The notes: generated by a model not told the origin, from the letters alone. A stretch of 64,000 nt of DNA from Solwaraspora sp. WMMA2056 (GCF_030345095.1 NZ_CP128360.1:992001-1056000); one strand, 5' to 3'; numbered from the stretch's first letter, positions 16,019 to 24,932 are shown. Numbers and translations: made by a program.

Positions 16019-16423
16019 TCAGTCCCAGGTCACCGACCAGATCGTCATGCCGTCCGGCACCGCTGGGACGTCGACGTACTCGTCGACCAACCCGTCGATG
16101 ATGCCACTGGACTCCAGCCCGTCCAGCCACGACTCGCAGGTCGCCTCGTCAGCGGAGGTGCAGATGGCGACCGCCTCGCCCAGCACCTCGTCGGTCTCGA
16201 GCGTCTCCGGATGCAGTTGCACCCGCACCCATGCCACGTCGTCGCGCTGCTCGATCTCCCGGAACCGTTCGGCCAGTTCCGCCAGCGGCGGACGGCCGTA
16301 CTCCCACTGGTTGGGGGCGATCGCCCCCTCCTCGTCGTTGCCGTCGAAGAATTCCCCGATGGTCACCAGCGGCAGGGCGTCGTCGTCCCCGGACCGCCGC
16401 ACCAGCTCTGCAATCGAGATCAC
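16019..16423 (-). CDS. Acidic protein of unknown function (134 aa)
   Basis: A soluble, acidic protein beginning MISIAELVRRSGDDDALPLV, with beta-rich stretches such as AWVRVQLHPETLETDEVLGE and a C-terminus VDVPAVPDGMTIWSVTWD. There are no membrane segments or recognisable catalytic motifs. The acidity and size recall small immunity- or regulator-type proteins, but nothing identifies it. Same strand as the HPF-like gene upstream (gap 48 nt) and the VOC gene downstream (gap 28 nt), so the three may form one transcript. Confidence 0.7.
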   Translation of the reverse strand: MISIAELVRRSGDDDALPLVTIGEFFDGNDEEGAIAPNQWEYGRPPLAELAERFREIEQRDDVAWVRVQLHPETLETDEVLGEAVAICTSADEATCESWLDGLESSGIIDGLVDEYVDVPAVPDGMTIWSVTWD

Positions 16424-16471
16424 GATGCGCAGTCTGCCACCGGCGTCCGGCCGCCCGCCGCCCCGGTTCGA

Positions 16472-16897
16472 TCAGTCCGCGCGGTCCGCCACGGCGGCGG
16501 GGTCGAGCAGATCCGGGTCGAGCAGATCCGGACCGGTTTCCCGCAGGTGCCGGTTGTTGCGCGGCTCCTGTCGGGTCTTCGTGTCGTTGAGCCGCCGGCG
16601 CAGATCGTCGCGTACGTCGTGCAGCGCCGCCCGCAGGTCCTCCTCCGTCGACGTCGTGACGATCTTCGGCCAGCCGGCGATCCAGCACTCCAAGGTGACC
16701 TTCTGACCGCGCGACTCGCGGTCCTTCACCGACAGCTCCAGCTCGGTGCTGTCGGCCGGGAACGCCGCGAGCCGACTGTCGACGGCCGCGAACTCGCTGA
16801 CGATCCATCCCCGGTCGCGCTGGCCGAAGCCCGCACCCAGACGCAGGCACACCTCGACGGTCGCCGGCTCGGTCGGGGTGCTCATCGGCGCGCTCAT
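16472..16897 (-). CDS. HPF/RaiA-like ribosome-associated protein
   Basis: A 141-residue protein with a beta-alpha-beta-beta-beta-alpha pattern: TVEVCLRLGAGFGQRDRGWI, ELELSVKDRESRGQKVTLEC, WIAGWPKIVTTSTEEDLRAA and LHDVRDDLRRRLNDTKTRQE. This matches the S30EA/HPF domain that binds between ribosomal subunits during stationary phase. It lacks the long C-terminal domain of hibernation factor HPF-long. The start is the ATG at 16897 with GGGGGC upstream; a second ATG at 16885 is possible. The tail repeats DLLDPDLLDP. The assignment rests on pattern alone. Confidence 0.6.
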   Translation of the reverse strand: MSAPMSTPTEPATVEVCLRLGAGFGQRDRGWIVSEFAAVDSRLAAFPADSTELELSVKDRESRGQKVTLECWIAGWPKIVTTSTEEDLRAALHDVRDDLRRRLNDTKTRQEPRNNRHLRETGPDLLDPDLLDPAAVADRAD

Positions 16898-17111
16898 CGG
16901 CCTGCCCCCGACCGGGTGCCGGCGCTCGCGCGGAGTGGAGTGTGGTTCGGCATCACGTGACCCTTCGTCCGGACGGTGCCGACGATGCGCCGACGCCCGT
17001 CGTGGTTCGTCGTGGGTCAGCTCCATACCCGGCCCGGTGCCGGTGGGAAACCCTGGGCCGCCGAGCATTCGCGTCGTCAGCCGTACGGCCGCCTGCCGCG
17101 CCGTCGGCCGG

Positions 17112-17945
17112 TCAGCCGTACGGCATGCCGAGCTGTTGTCGGACGGCCGCCAGCTGGGCGTTGGCGTCCGCGACGACGTCGCCGGCCTCGGCCCTGGCCG
17201 CTGCCAACCCTTCGTGGTCGTCGCCGAACCGCTGCGGCGCCTGGGCCATCACCTCGTGCACCAGCTGGACGCCCCGGTCGACGTGCCCCACGATCAGGTA
17301 GAGCCGAGCCAGGTACAACGCCTCGAACGTCAACCGGGGGTCGTCCCAGCCCGGCCGGCGTCGGGCGCGGCGCAGCAGCTGCTGCTGCTTCTCGACCGCC
17401 TCGAACCCCAGCCCGCGGCGGACCAGCTGCTCCGCCCGCTGGCCCAGCACCCGCAGATCGTGTTCGACGTCGCGGGGTGCGGCGACGGCGGCACCGACCA
17501 CCAGCACCGCGGCGAGGATCGCGACGTACACCCCGACGCCCGGGCCGATGTCCAGGGTGGCCCCGTCCGGCCCGGCCACGTCACCGATCTCCGCCTGGTT
17601 CAGCATCGCCCAGCTGAGCGCCAGGAGCCCGGCACCGGCCAGGGTCACCTGTTGCCAACGCCGGGCCCGACCCAGCGCGTACCAGACGGCGAGGGCCACG
17701 GCGACGGCACCGGCCAGCAGGGTCACGAACGCGTCCCCGCCGGCCAGGCCCGCGCGCGAGCCGAGCGCCGACCCGGTCCCGGTCGCGGCGGCGCCGTACG
17801 TCACCGCGTCGGCGTCGGGACCGCCGACCCACGGCAGCACCGAGCCGAGCAGCAGCAACAGCCCACCGGCTGCGGCCAGCCCGGCGGTGAGCAGGCCGCG
17901 CAGCGACGTCCGGAGCCGGGAGACCAACTGCAGCAGTACGGTCAC
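17112..17945 (-). CDS. Polytopic membrane protein with C-terminal helical domain
   Basis: A 277-residue protein with hydrophobic segments at about 14-40 (RGLLTAGLAAAGGLLLLLGS), 70-95 (AFVTLLAGAVAVALAVWYAL), 100-115 and 140-160 (VYVAILAAVLVVGAAVAAP). A cytoplasmic helical region of about 115 residues follows (DVEHDLRVLGQRAEQLVRRG, ALYLARLYLIVGHVDRGVQL), TPR-like in composition. The GTG at 17945 overlaps the upstream stop (GTGA), so it is coupled to the preceding membrane protein gene. It is the last gene of a five-gene minus-strand operon (20737 to 17112). No family is recognised. Confidence 0.75.
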   Translation of the reverse strand: MTVLLQLVSRLRTSLRGLLTAGLAAAGGLLLLLGSVLPWVGGPDADAVTYGAAATGTGSALGSRAGLAGGDAFVTLLAGAVAVALAVWYALGRARRWQQVTLAGAGLLALSWAMLNQAEIGDVAGPDGATLDIGPGVGVYVAILAAVLVVGAAVAAPRDVEHDLRVLGQRAEQLVRRGLGFEAVEKQQQLLRRARRRPGWDDPRLTFEALYLARLYLIVGHVDRGVQLVHEVMAQAPQRFGDDHEGLAAARAEAGDVVADANAQLAAVRQQLGMPYG

Positions 17946-18475
17946 GACGGCAACCTCACCAGGTCGGCGGTGGCGGTGAGCTCGGTGACGTAGCAGACCA
18001 CCGGCACCAGCAGCAGGGCCGCCGGCATCAGGATCAGCCGGGCGGGCAACCGCAGCGCGGTCGGCTGCAGCCGGGCGGCGAGCACCGCCAGGCTGCCCGG
18101 CACCAGGAGCAGCAACGTCACCAGCGACAGCAGATAGCGGGCCGGACTGTCGCCCGGGGCCGGAAACAGCGGTGCCAGCACCGACTCCGTGGCCAGCCAG
18201 GCCGTACCCCGGGTCAGCCCGGACAGCACGGCACCCAGGACGACCACCGGCAGCACCAGCAGCAGCAGGTTCCACAGCCAGCCGGTACCGACACCGGCGG
18301 CCGGTCCCCGGCCCGGTCGCCGGACGGGGACGGGGACGGGGTCGGCCTCCCGTTCCCGCAGCTGGCGTTCCTGCTCGCGCCGGTAGGTCTCCTGCTCGGC
18401 GCCGCTCACCCCACCCCACCGGGCGCTGCTCAGCTCGGCATCACTCAACGACTGCAGCGGCTTGTCCGGATCCAC
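17942..18475 (-). CDS. Membrane protein (177 aa)
   Basis: The N-terminal 50 residues are hydrophilic and charged (LSDAELSSARWGGVSGAEQE, RREQERQLREREAD). At least three hydrophobic segments follow: WLWNLLLLVLPVVVLGAVLS, YLLSLVTLLLLVPGSLAVLA and LILMPAALLLVPVVCYVTEL. The GTG at 18475 has a GGAGGTGGG site upstream. It is the fourth gene of the envelope operon, coupled to the next by a 4-bp overlap. Unknown family; its N-terminus looks like a cytoplasmic interaction region. Confidence 0.75.
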   Translation of the reverse strand: MDPDKPLQSLSDAELSSARWGGVSGAEQETYRREQERQLREREADPVPVPVRRPGRGPAAGVGTGWLWNLLLLVLPVVVLGAVLSGLTRGTAWLATESVLAPLFPAPGDSPARYLLSLVTLLLLVPGSLAVLAARLQPTALRLPARLILMPAALLLVPVVCYVTELTATADLVRLPS

Positions 18476-18511
18476 CGGGTCCCACCTCCATCCGGTCAGG
18501 ACGTCGTGTCG

Positions 18512-19126
18512 TCACATGCTTGCGCGGCGGGTGGCGCGTTGGCGCAGCACCACCGTCATGAGGCACACCAGCAGGCCGGCCACCGAGGTGAGCAGGCCGC
18601 CGGCGAAGACCCGGCCGTCGGCAGCCGTCGGCAGCGGACCGACCGCCAGCCCGGCGACACCGGGACCGGTGTACGCCTCAGCGTCGACGAGCGTGATCTG
18701 GTACTCGCCGGGGGTCAGGATCATCTCCCCGACGCCCCAGCCCTGCAGTTGCGCCGACTCGGTGGTCACCCGGTGGTCGTTGCCGAAGGTCGGCCCGACC
18801 GGCACCGGATCACCGTCGGGTCCGGTCACCCGGACGTCGACCAGCCGGACCTGCGCCGAGTCGAGCAGCCGCCGTACGGTCTCCGGACGCTCACCGCCGA
18901 CGGTGGTCTCCAGCCAGACGCCGTACCCGCCGGCTTCGGTGACCTGCACGACGACCGGTTCGGCGAGGGCGGCACGCTGCAGCGTCTCGGCGGCGGCGGC
19001 GCGCTGCGACTGCAGGGTGTAGCCGTACCCGAACAGGCCGACGAAGCCCGCCACCCACAGTCCCAGCCCGACGACGTACCACCAGCGGGACGGACCGAGC
19101 CGGAGAAAGTAGCCGCGCGGGTTCAC
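18512..19126 (-). CDS. Two-TM protein with extracytoplasmic beta domain
   Basis: A 204-residue protein. An N-terminal membrane anchor (WWYVVGLGLWVAGFVGLFGY) is followed by an extracytoplasmic region of about 120 residues that looks like an all-beta or Ig-like domain (VRLVDVRVTGPDGDPVPVGP, MILTPGEYQITLVDAEAYTG), and a second membrane helix (FAGGLLTSVAGLLVCLMTVV) with a basic cytoplasmic end. It lies 16 nt after the lipoprotein gene and 36 nt before the next membrane protein gene. The domain layout suggests a complex with the lipoproteins of the same operon. Unknown function. Confidence 0.75.
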   Translation of the reverse strand: MNPRGYFLRLGPSRWWYVVGLGLWVAGFVGLFGYGYTLQSQRAAAAETLQRAALAEPVVVQVTEAGGYGVWLETTVGGERPETVRRLLDSAQVRLVDVRVTGPDGDPVPVGPTFGNDHRVTTESAQLQGWGVGEMILTPGEYQITLVDAEAYTGPGVAGLAVGPLPTAADGRVFAGGLLTSVAGLLVCLMTVVLRQRATRRASM

Positions 19127-19142
19127 CGCGGTGCCCCGTCGG

Positions 19143-20348
19143 TCACGGCTGCCACCCGATGATGTGGTCGCCGACCCGGCCGGCGCCCGGGGCCACCTGG
19201 GCGAGGGGTGCCGGCTCGCCGCCGTCGATCGGCAGCAGGCTGAACTGGGTCACGTAGAGGTCGTCGACCACGCCACTGGCCAGCAGCACCTGGGTCGCGT
19301 CGGGGCTCAACGCGGCCTGCCGGATCGCCGGGCGCCGAGGCCCGTCGGAGTCGGTGATCAACGCCTGCTCGGTCAACGCCGACCCGGCGATCGTCAGGGC
19401 GTAGACCTGGTCCTGGGCGTACGCCAGCAGCGTCTGCTCGTCGACCCAGCTGACCAGCGTGTAACCGGGCGAGGCGAAGCGGGGCGCGTCGGAGATCTGG
19501 TACGGGTCACCGATCTGGGCGCCGGCACCGGCCAGGACGTACTTGGCACCGACCGTCCCGGTGTCGTCGACGACCATCACCTTGCCGTCGTCGTACGTCG
19601 GCACCGCGACGGCGGAGTCCGGGAAGTAGAACGGTTGGCCGACGACGGTCCTGGGCAGCTTCTCCTGGGTCGCCGCCTCGTGCCGGCGGTCCTGCCCGTC
19701 GAGGCCCACCGACATGAGCCGCCGCTGCCGGTCCTGATACTGCCAGTACCAGAGCCGGGCGGTCGCGTGGTGCACGGCGGGGTGGGACTGGACCGCCTTG
19801 TCCGGGTCGGTCGCGCCGTATCCGGACAGGTCGGTGAAGGTGCCGTCGATGGCGAGCAGCCCCACCCGGGTGGTGAAGCCGATCGGCTCGGCCGCTTCCT
19901 TGCGGATCACGACCAGCTGCCGGTAGTCCGGAGTGAAGTCCTCCCGTCGGAGCTGGCTGCTCGCCACGTCCTGGACCGGGTTGTCGGCGTACACCTTGGG
20001 GGTGAAGCGCCAGTTCTCGGTCACCGTGCCGTCGTCACCGACACTGTAGAGGACGAACTCCTCCTCGGTGAGGGTCTGCACCACGATCGCGCCGGGCGCG
20101 ACGGTGTCGCGGGCCGCAGCCCCGCCGCCCTCGGTGAACGACACCGGCTCCGGGTCGGCGGACGGGCTCGTGACGGCCGCTGCCGACGGATCCGCCCCGT
20201 CCGACGCTTCGGACGCGGCGGTGACCGGGGCCGCCTCGTCGGTCGGGTCGCCGCCGCAGCCGGTGACCAGGAGCAACGCGCCGACGGCGAACAGGGCCGC
20301 CGCTTGGAAGGATCGGGTCGGGCCGGTGGATCGGGTCGGGCCACCCAT
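19143..20348 (-). CDS. Lipoprotein with beta-propeller-like domain
   Basis: A 401-residue exported lipoprotein. The signal region ends in a lipobox, ALLLVTGCGG, at about 21-30, followed by an Ala/Ser-rich spacer. The rest is repetitive beta strand with phrases such as QLVVIRKEAAEPIGFTTRVG, DDGKVMVVDDTGTVGAKYVL and QAALSPDATQVLLASGVVDD, the last typical of TolB-like or PD40 propeller repeats. It should lie on the outer face of the membrane. Its ATG overlaps the stop of the preceding small lipoprotein gene by one base (TGATG). Second gene of the operon; sensor or scaffold role inferred only. Confidence 0.8.
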   Translation of the reverse strand: MGGPTRSTGPTRSFQAAALFAVGALLLVTGCGGDPTDEAAPVTAASEASDGADPSAAAVTSPSADPEPVSFTEGGGAAARDTVAPGAIVVQTLTEEEFVLYSVGDDGTVTENWRFTPKVYADNPVQDVASSQLRREDFTPDYRQLVVIRKEAAEPIGFTTRVGLLAIDGTFTDLSGYGATDPDKAVQSHPAVHHATARLWYWQYQDRQRRLMSVGLDGQDRRHEAATQEKLPRTVVGQPFYFPDSAVAVPTYDDGKVMVVDDTGTVGAKYVLAGAGAQIGDPYQISDAPRFASPGYTLVSWVDEQTLLAYAQDQVYALTIAGSALTEQALITDSDGPRRPAIRQAALSPDATQVLLASGVVDDLYVTQFSLLPIDGGEPAPLAQVAPGAGRVGDHIIGWQP

Positions 20349-20737
20349 CAGCAGACCCGGCCGCCATCGTCCTGACCGGACGGGCTGTCGTTCACCAGAT
20401 CCAGGGCGGTCGTCGGTTCGGGATTCGGTACGTCCTCGCGCCCTTCTGGAGTGACCGGTCCAGCGTTTCCCATGGCGTGCGAAACGTAGAAGTCGTCGCC
20501 GTCCCATTCGAGCCACAGGTAGCACCTGGTGAACGCCATGTCGGCCTGGACCTTCCACTGGCCGTCCACGTCCACCGGCTCACCGAGCCCGGCGTACCCG
20601 GCGTCGGTCAGCGCCTGCAGGAACTCGTCCCGCTCGGCCTCACTGTTGGCGCCACCTGCTCCGATGATGCCGCAGCCGGCGATCGGAACAGCAAGGACAA
20701 ATGACGCCAGCGCGTACGCTATCTTTCTTTTCTGCAT
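20348..20737 (-). CDS. Small lipoprotein (129 aa)
   Basis: Begins MQKRKIAYALASFVLAVPIA followed by GCG, a clear lipoprotein signal with the lipobox Cys at about residue 22. The mature part contains AERDEFLQALTDAGYAGLGE and VDGQWKVQADMAFTRCYLWL, suggesting a small alpha/beta domain with two more cysteines (RCY, final VC). The start at 20737 is chosen because it begins the signal peptide; longer upstream extensions do not resemble a leader. First gene of the five-gene envelope operon. Family unknown. Confidence 0.75.
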   Translation of the reverse strand: MQKRKIAYALASFVLAVPIAGCGIIGAGGANSEAERDEFLQALTDAGYAGLGEPVDVDGQWKVQADMAFTRCYLWLEWDGDDFYVSHAMGNAGPVTPEGREDVPNPEPTTALDLVNDSPSGQDDGGRVC

Positions 20738-21076
20738 TTTATCGAGATCCCCACCGAACGGTTGGCGTGCGTCGCGGTACGTTTCCTTGGTCGCCGGAAC
20801 GTCACCGTATCCCGCCCCCGCAAGACCACTCGACCGGCCAGTGATCCACATCACACAGAGTGTCCACGAACGGACCAATTGGGGCTGGAAAACAAGTCGG
20901 GAATCGGCGATAGGACGTCGAGTCCGATCGGCTGATCGGTCGGCACACCGACGGCGGGCCAGACCCGCCTGCCTCCTGTCGGAGTTGCCGGCGGAACGAA
21001 CGGCCGATCGACACCGCCGGTCCGGCACCATTGATCCTTGACCCCGCACCGGAGCGACCACGTGGAGGGCCGGTCA
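20738..21076. promoter_or_regulatory. Divergent region between envelope operon and acyl-CoA synthetase
   Basis: 339 bp holding the promoters of the minus-strand lipoprotein operon and the plus-strand synthetase. The GGAGGG ribosome site for the latter lies at about 21064-21069. No strong repeat or hairpin is seen. Confidence 0.45.
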
Positions 21077-22516
21077 GTGCTGCTGAGCAATCTGGGGTCG
21101 GTCGACGTACCGGCCGCCGTCACCGTCGACGGACGGGCCCTGACCAGCGGAGAGCTGCTCGAGGCCGCTGGCGCGGTCGCCCGCGACGTCGCCGACGCCA
21201 GCGTGGTCGCCATCCGGGCGACCGCCAGCCCGGAAACGGTCGTGGCGGTCACCGGATGCCTGCTCGCCGGCGTCCCGCTGGTCCCCGTACCGCCCGACGC
21301 CGGCCCGGTCGAACGCGACCACATCCTGCGCGACTGCGCGGCCGACCTGCTCCTCGACCCTGGCGCCGGAGCGCGCTCCGCCGTCGGGGTCGGCCCCCGC
21401 AGCCCAGGACCGCGCTCCGGCTCCGACGGCGGACCACCGGTCGTGCCGGTCGTGCTCAGCCGTCGCGCCGACCCGCCGCCCGGGGCGGTGACCCCCGAAC
21501 GGACCGCGCTGATCCTCTACACCAGCGGCACCACCGGAGCGCCCAAGGGCGTCCCGGCCACCCATGCTGCCATCGCCGCCGGCCTCGACGCCCTCGCCGA
21601 GGCATGGGCATGGAGCCCGGACGACGTCCTGGTCCACGGGCTCCCCCTGTTCCACGTGCACGGCCTGGTGCTCGGCGTCATCGGCGCGCTGCGCACCGGA
21701 AGCCGACTGGTCCACACCGGGCGACCCACGCCGCAGGGGTACGCGGCTGCCGGCGGCAGCCTCTACTTCGCGGTACCGACCGTCTGGTCCCGGGTCTGTG
21801 CCGATCCGACCGCCGCCCGTGCGCTGCGCGACGCCCGGCTACTCGTCTCCGGCAGTGCGGCGCTGCCGGTGCCGGTCTTCGCGGAACTGACCCGGCTCAC
21901 CGGGCATCAGCCGGTCGAGCGGTACGGCATGACCGAGACATTGATCACAGTCAGCAGTCGGGTGGCCGATGACCGTCGACCAGGTTGGGTCGGTACGCCG
22001 CTGACCGGCGTACGGACCCGGCTGGCCGGCGAGGCCGGCGAACTCCTGCCGCACGACGGCGAGTCCGTCGGCGAACTGCAGGTGCGCGGACCGATGGTGT
22101 TCGGCGGCTACCTGGGACGGGCCGGTCGGGACGACTTCACCCCGGACGGCTGGTTCCGCACCGGCGACGTGGCGCGGATCGGCCCCGACGGCTGGCACCA
22201 GATCGTCGGCCGCGCCTCCACCGACCTGATCAAGAGCGGCGGCTACCGGATCGGTGCCGGCGAGGTGGAGAACGTCCTGCTGGCCCACCCCGCCGTACGC
22301 GAGGCTGCGGTCGTCGGCGCGCCCGACGCCGACCTCGGCCAACAGGTGGTCGCGTACGTCGTGGCCGACGGCGTACGGCCGCAGCAGCTCATCGATTTCG
22401 TCGCGACCGAACTCTCCGTTCACAAACGACCGCGCAAGGTGCACATCGTGGATCGACTTCCGCGCAACGCGATGGGTAAGGTGCAGAAGAAGGCGCTACT
22501 CGACGACAGTCGGTGA
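21077..22516 (+). CDS. AMP-dependent acyl-CoA synthetase, malonyl-CoA synthetase-like
   Basis: An adenylate-forming ligase of about 479 residues that activates a carboxylate with ATP and joins it to CoA. Signature motifs in order: P-loop LILYTSGTTGAPKGVPATH, the HGLPLFHVHGL stretch, YGMTETLI (A5), GWFRTGDVARIGPDGWHQIV (A7-A8), and the catalytic Lys in RNAMGKVQKKALL (A10). The short N-terminus and HGLPLFHVHGL phrase resemble MatB-type malonyl-CoA synthetases, but medium-chain specificity is possible. The GTG at 21077 follows GGAGGG by 7 nt; GTG 21062 and TTG 21038 are in-frame alternatives. It stands alone, divergent from the envelope operon. Confidence 0.88.
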   Translation: MLLSNLGSVDVPAAVTVDGRALTSGELLEAAGAVARDVADASVVAIRATASPETVVAVTGCLLAGVPLVPVPPDAGPVERDHILRDCAADLLLDPGAGARSAVGVGPRSPGPRSGSDGGPPVVPVVLSRRADPPPGAVTPERTALILYTSGTTGAPKGVPATHAAIAAGLDALAEAWAWSPDDVLVHGLPLFHVHGLVLGVIGALRTGSRLVHTGRPTPQGYAAAGGSLYFAVPTVWSRVCADPTAARALRDARLLVSGSAALPVPVFAELTRLTGHQPVERYGMTETLITVSSRVADDRRPGWVGTPLTGVRTRLAGEAGELLPHDGESVGELQVRGPMVFGGYLGRAGRDDFTPDGWFRTGDVARIGPDGWHQIVGRASTDLIKSGGYRIGAGEVENVLLAHPAVREAAVVGAPDADLGQQVVAYVVADGVRPQQLIDFVATELSVHKRPRKVHIVDRLPRNAMGKVQKKALLDDSR

Positions 22517-22622
22517 CAGACAGTCACCGGCTGGTTGACCAGGGCGGTTGCGGCCCGACATCATCCGTTCGGCTGATGTCTGCGGTTCAATGTCGAGGTC
22601 ATAAGTTTTCATTACCTTCGGC

Positions 22623-22662
22623 TCAAGAATCGATCATTTCTCGCTGGGAAGTTGATTCTTGA
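22623..22662. promoter_or_regulatory. Inverted repeat upstream of the surface protein gene
   Basis: TCAAGAATC at 22623-22631 and GATTCTTGA at 22654-22662 are perfect 9-bp inverted arms separated by 22 bp, in an AT-richer stretch of the 273-bp gap before the LAXTG protein. It could be a regulator site or a weak hairpin of the synthetase transcript. Confidence 0.4.
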
Positions 22663-22789
22663 TTGAACCGATCCCTAACGTATGCGTGAGGCCCGGCCGG
22701 CCACACTCACCGCCATCGGCGTCCCGCCGCACGGCCGCCGGCCAGCACAGCGACAATCACAGTACGGTGAGCGTTCGGAAGGTGTACAC

Positions 22790-24115
22790 ATGGGACGATC
22801 GGCTCACAGAAACGCCGCCACACCGCGCGCGGGCAGTCGGGTGCGCCGCGCCGTCATCGCGACCGCTACCCTCGGCGCGTTCGGGATCCTGATCGGCGTC
22901 AGTCAGATATCCAACGCCCAGACCGACCGTACGGCCACCACCCAGGTCAACGGTCTCGAGGTCATCGGCAACGGCTGTGAGAACAGCGCGTTGACGCCGC
23001 ACACCGGGTTCCAGGAAGGCAGTCGCTGCGTCTCCACCGCCTTCGGTGAGGTCGGCGACGACGACCGTAACCCCACGCTGCTGATCACCGACGCCCCGCA
23101 GACGGTCGGCGTCGGCGAACCGTTCCAACTGCAGGTGAGCACCCGCAACCTGGTCCGCGACCGTTTCCTCCCCGCCGGCCAGGGCGGTTACTACATCGAA
23201 TCGGCCCTGCTCACCGGCGAGGGCCTGACCCGCGGCCACTTCCACACCGCGTGCCGGATGCTGTCCAGCACCACCGAGGCGGTCGACCCCGCGCCGGTGC
23301 CGGCGTTCTTCGTCGCCACCGAGGACGGTGGCGGCGGGTCGGAGCCGGACGTGGTCACGATCCAGGTGCCGGGCCTGCCGCAGGAGGGCATCGCCCAGTG
23401 CGCGTCGTGGGCAGGCGACGGTTCCCACCGCATCCCCATGATGCAGCGGGCCAACCAGACGCCGGCCATCGACGCGGTCCGGATCCGGGTCCAGGCCGAC
23501 GGTGCCGGAGAGCCCCCGGTCGAGGAACCTCCCGTGGAGGAGCCGCCGGTGGAGGAACCCCCGGTCGAGGAGCCGCCGGTGGAGGAGCCTCCTGTGGAGG
23601 AACCGCCCGCCAACGAGCCCCCGGTCGAGCCCCCGGTCGAGGAACCGGTCGAGGAAGAGCCGGTCGAGGAAGAGCCCGTCGAACAGGAGCCGGCGCCCGA
23701 GAGCCCGGCGGCGACGCCGTCGGCCCCGGCCAGTCCACAGGCTGAGGTCACCGAGTCTCCGGAACCCGCACGAGGCGACGCCGACCGCACCCCGGAGCCC
23801 ACCGACCCGGCGACACCCGATCCCGAAACAGACGTCAAGGAAAAGGAAGAGGACGTCAAGGAAGAGGGCGAGCAGGATGTCGAGCCCAGCCCGTCGGCAC
23901 CGGCGACCGGTGGCCTGAACGCCCCGGCCACCGACAACCTCGCCGACGTGACGGACGACGCGAACGAGGTCGACAGCCCCGAGGAGCTCGCGGACCGACT
24001 GGCCCTCACTGGCGCGAACACGATCAACATCATGGTGGGCGGTCTGGTGCTCGTCGCCGCTGGCGTCGGGCTCGTGTACCTCACCCAACGCCGCCGCGAC
24101 CAGTACCGCCGCTGA
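22790..24115 (+). CDS. LAXTG sortase-anchored surface protein with EPPVE repeats
   Basis: A 441-residue exported protein. Residues 1-45 are a basic leader plus hydrophobic segment (AVIATATLGAFGILIGVSQI), cleaved near SNAQT. A globular domain follows to about residue 240 with paired cysteines (GNGCENS, SRCVST, TACRM, AQCAS). Residues 245-300 are a proline-rich stalk of repeated EPPVE units, then an acidic Pro/Glu region that would span the wall. The C-terminus reads LALTGANTINIMVGGLVLVA and ends in basic residues: an LAXTG sorting signal for actinobacterial class E sortase. The start at 22790 has GGAAGGTG 6 nt upstream. Wall-anchored adhesin or structural protein; ligand unknown. Confidence 0.85.
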   Translation: MGRSAHRNAATPRAGSRVRRAVIATATLGAFGILIGVSQISNAQTDRTATTQVNGLEVIGNGCENSALTPHTGFQEGSRCVSTAFGEVGDDDRNPTLLITDAPQTVGVGEPFQLQVSTRNLVRDRFLPAGQGGYYIESALLTGEGLTRGHFHTACRMLSSTTEAVDPAPVPAFFVATEDGGGGSEPDVVTIQVPGLPQEGIAQCASWAGDGSHRIPMMQRANQTPAIDAVRIRVQADGAGEPPVEEPPVEEPPVEEPPVEEPPVEEPPVEEPPANEPPVEPPVEEPVEEEPVEEEPVEQEPAPESPAATPSAPASPQAEVTESPEPARGDADRTPEPTDPATPDPETDVKEKEEDVKEEGEQDVEPSPSAPATGGLNAPATDNLADVTDDANEVDSPEELADRLALTGANTINIMVGGLVLVAAGVGLVYLTQRRRDQYRR

Positions 24116-24151
24116 CGGCACCCGCCCCGCCGCACCAACGCCGCACCGCAA

Positions 24152-24192
24152 CGCACCGCGCCGACCGGTCCCGAACCGGTCGGCGCGGTGCG
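24152..24192. terminator. Strong bidirectional terminator hairpin
   Basis: An 18-bp perfect stem (CGCACCGCGCCGACCGGT at 24152-24169 with its complement at 24175-24192) around a CCCGA loop, between the surface protein gene and the convergent secreted protein gene. Confidence 0.85.
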
Positions 24193-24241
24193 TCGGAGCA
24201 ACCCGATGCGTTCGGCGAAGCCGGTGCTGCGGCGTACCGGG

Positions 24242-24814
24242 TCAGGCGCTGAGCTGGACGGTGAGCTGGTAGTCGTCCAGGGTTCCGGTGAGGACGCTGC
24301 CCGCCGCCTGGTCGATCACCTGCCAGACCACTGTCACCACGTGATTGCCCTGGCCCACCCGCTTACATGCCTGGGTGGCGGTGGACTGGCCGACGTCCGT
24401 GGTGAACATCAGGTCGTTGTCCGGCGGCATCGGTGCCCCGTCGAGCAGGATCTGCACCTGAAGAAAGTCCACCGGAGTGGCGAAGGTGTTGGGTTGGCCG
24501 GTCAGCCGAGCCTCGGCATCGAACGTCACCAGGACCTGGGCGCTGTTGCCTGCCGGCACCACGAACGGGACCACCGCACCCGGCACCTGCACCGGGTTGA
24601 CGGTCTCCCCGGTGGAGACCGGGCTGTCGTTGAGGCGCACCATGCTGGCGATCTGGGTACCGCCGTTGCAGGCCACGACCCCGCTGCCGTCGGCCGCATA
24701 GGCCAGGTCGTCGTCGACCAACTGCCGCGCGGTCGCGGGGGCCTGCCCGACCAGCACCGCACCGAGTGCGAGCAGCACCAGGCCCGGAACGATTGCGGTA
24801 CGTAGCTTCTTCAT
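24242..24814 (-). CDS. Secreted beta-rich protein (190 aa)
   Basis: Starts MKKLRTAIVPGLVLLALGAV with signal peptidase site near PATARQ. The mature protein is about 160 residues and beta-rich (VNPVQVPGAVVPFVVPAGNS, AQVLVTFDAEARLTGQPNTF, HVVTVVWQVIDQAAGSVLTG) with a possible disulfide between VACNG and TQACK. The ATG at 24814 has a GAGGGG site. Unknown family; probably extracellular. It diverges from the other secreted protein gene at 25051. Confidence 0.75.
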   Translation of the reverse strand: MKKLRTAIVPGLVLLALGAVLVGQAPATARQLVDDDLAYAADGSGVVACNGGTQIASMVRLNDSPVSTGETVNPVQVPGAVVPFVVPAGNSAQVLVTFDAEARLTGQPNTFATPVDFLQVQILLDGAPMPPDNDLMFTTDVGQSTATQACKRVGQGNHVVTVVWQVIDQAAGSVLTGTLDDYQLTVQLSA

Positions 24815-24932
24815 GACTTTTCCCCTCTGGGTGAGCGCCGGACGTCGGCGCACGTCACAGTGCCGCCACGGGGTCAGGGTGAAGTCATGCCCCGGTCACG
24901 GGCACGGGCACGGGCCGCGCCGGGCGCGGCCA

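Noticed and set aside
22757-24151. 464-codon minus-strand frame with Arg/Leu/Asp repeats
   Set aside because: It is the complement of the EPPVE stalk of the LAXTG protein; the repeats come from the other strand.
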